DNA of 64,000 nucleotides, taken from the NCBI GenBank assembly GCA_044227095.1, contig JBGAFV010000002.1, forward strand, positions 558,001-622,000. Direction: 5' to 3'. Both the position numbers and the translations under genes were made by a program. The notes below the pieces were generated by a model. It was not told where the DNA came from. It ran no database searches and saw nothing but the letters and a program-made list of their open reading frames with translations. Shown in pieces: positions 63,291-64,000 of this stretch (positions within the stretch are counted from its first letter, which is position 1; each line of letters begins with the position of its first letter). The DNA comes from JACMLD01 sp044227095. Its GTDB lineage: Bacteria > Bacteroidota > Bacteroidia > Chitinophagales > Chitinophagaceae.

Positions 63291-64000
63291 CTATAAAAAG
63301 GCATGCACTATTGTTATGCTTTTTTGTGGTACTGTAGCATGTGCACAGGTACCCCCTAAGACGCAGCCACAACAAGCACCTTCATCTGTAAGAAGGGCCG
63401 ATAAAACATTTGACGTGCGTGAAAAGCTGGTACAGCTTGCCATGCAAAACCCTACTTACGAAATAGCAGATCGCCGCGTAAGCATTGCCAGTTACCAGGT
63501 AAAAAAAGCAAAAGGAAGCTGGCTTAGCATCATTACAGTTCAGGGCAACCTTAACGAATTTGCGTTTAAAGGAGCTCAAACTGTAAATGGAATTACAACA
63601 AACCCTTCTACTTATTATCCAAAATACAATATTGGCGCAAGCATACCATTTGATATTTTCAGTAGCAAAAAGAACGACACCAAAATAGCCAAAGAAAATT
63701 ATGGCATTGCACAGGCAGAAAAGAACCAGCGCTTCCGCGAAATAAAAGCACTGGTGCTTACCAAATATGAAGACTACCTGCTTAGCCAGCAAAAACTTGA
63801 ATTTCAGAGCCAGATAACCCAGGATGCACGTACCTCTTACCTTGCTTCTGAAAAAGATTTCCAGGAAGGCGCTATTAAACAGGATGATTATAACAAAAGC
63901 TACAGGTCTTATACAGACGAAAAAATAAGACAAGCTGAATACCTGCGCAATTACAATGTAATTAAGCTGGAACTGGAATCTATGATTGGCATTTCAATGG
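63272..64000 (+). CDS. TolC-family outer membrane protein, partial
   Basis: The gene runs past the window end, so only 243 residues are visible. The signal peptide (LNYKKACTIVMLFCGTVACAQ) is followed by a long helical region, as in TolC-like outer membrane channel proteins: DVREKLVQLAMQNPTYEIADRRV, AKGSWLSIITVQGNLN, YNIGASIPFDIFSSKKNDTKIAKENY and LVLTKYEDYLLSQQKLEFQ. The frame is open upstream to another ATG at 63248. Overlapping the ligase-like gene, it probably provides the outer-membrane exit for the polysaccharide. Confidence 0.8.

Noticed and set aside
63382..63933. A minus-strand frame opposite the TolC-like gene
   Set aside because: The plus frame has a signal peptide and clear TolC helices; the reverse does not resemble a protein.

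Overview
The window is from a Bacteroidota chromosome, most likely Chitinophagaceae or a close relative (inference from gene content, no database search). The evidence is: type IX secretion (T9SS) components (SprA, PorD, PorP/SprF), many secreted proteins with T9SS C-terminal sorting domains, the Bacteroidota-type omega subunit beside bamD and coaBC, the futalosine menaquinone route, almost no Shine-Dalgarno sites, and several promoters of the form TTG-N19/20-TAnnTTTG. I see no rRNA, tRNA, insertion sequence, prophage or CRISPR array.

0-9.6 kb is housekeeping: the 3' end of sprA, a lipoprotein amidohydrolase, a GNAT acetyltransferase, fabD, folE with two tandem PTPS/QueD paralogues, the mqnB-mqnD pair, a photolyase and a pabC-like aminotransferase.

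9.7-16.2 kb is a signalling island. It has four NarL/LuxR-type response regulators on alternating strands, one HisKA_3 histidine kinase, a seven-helix membrane protein and a small conserved-looking protein of unknown function. A 1.2 kb gene-free stretch holds a promoter-stem-terminator unit that looks like an unannotated small RNA (about 10650-10775) and a weaker second one.

16.2-33.7 kb holds scoA/scoB, the envelope block bamD-rpoZ // coaBC-porD-DUF4296 (split by a terminator), an OmpA protein, a polyprenyl synthase with recJ, a PorP/SprF protein with a giant PKD/CHU_C adhesin-like partner, and recG, which has no ATG/GTG/TTG at its expected N-terminus.

33.7-38.6 kb holds glycan genes: a GT2, a GT-C-like membrane protein, and a UbiA-SDR-HAD trio resembling decaprenyl-phosphoryl-arabinose synthesis. 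38.6-50.5 kb is a tandem array of four related secreted esterase-like proteins. Each has a signal peptide, an alpha/beta-hydrolase domain, a variable number of PKD/K319-like repeats (two to nine) and a T9SS sorting tail. At least three are followed by their own strong terminator.

50.9-64 kb is an exopolysaccharide/surface glycan locus: GT2 enzymes, an initiating sugar-phosphate transferase with a receiver-like front domain, a degenerate single-receiver protein, a Wzc/GumC-like chain-length protein, an acyltransferase, a GT1-type enzyme, a 33-residue membrane peptide, an O-antigen ligase/polymerase-like protein and a TolC-family protein cut by the window end. The secreted esterases, the T9SS parts and the glycan genes together suggest a region devoted to building and decorating the cell surface.
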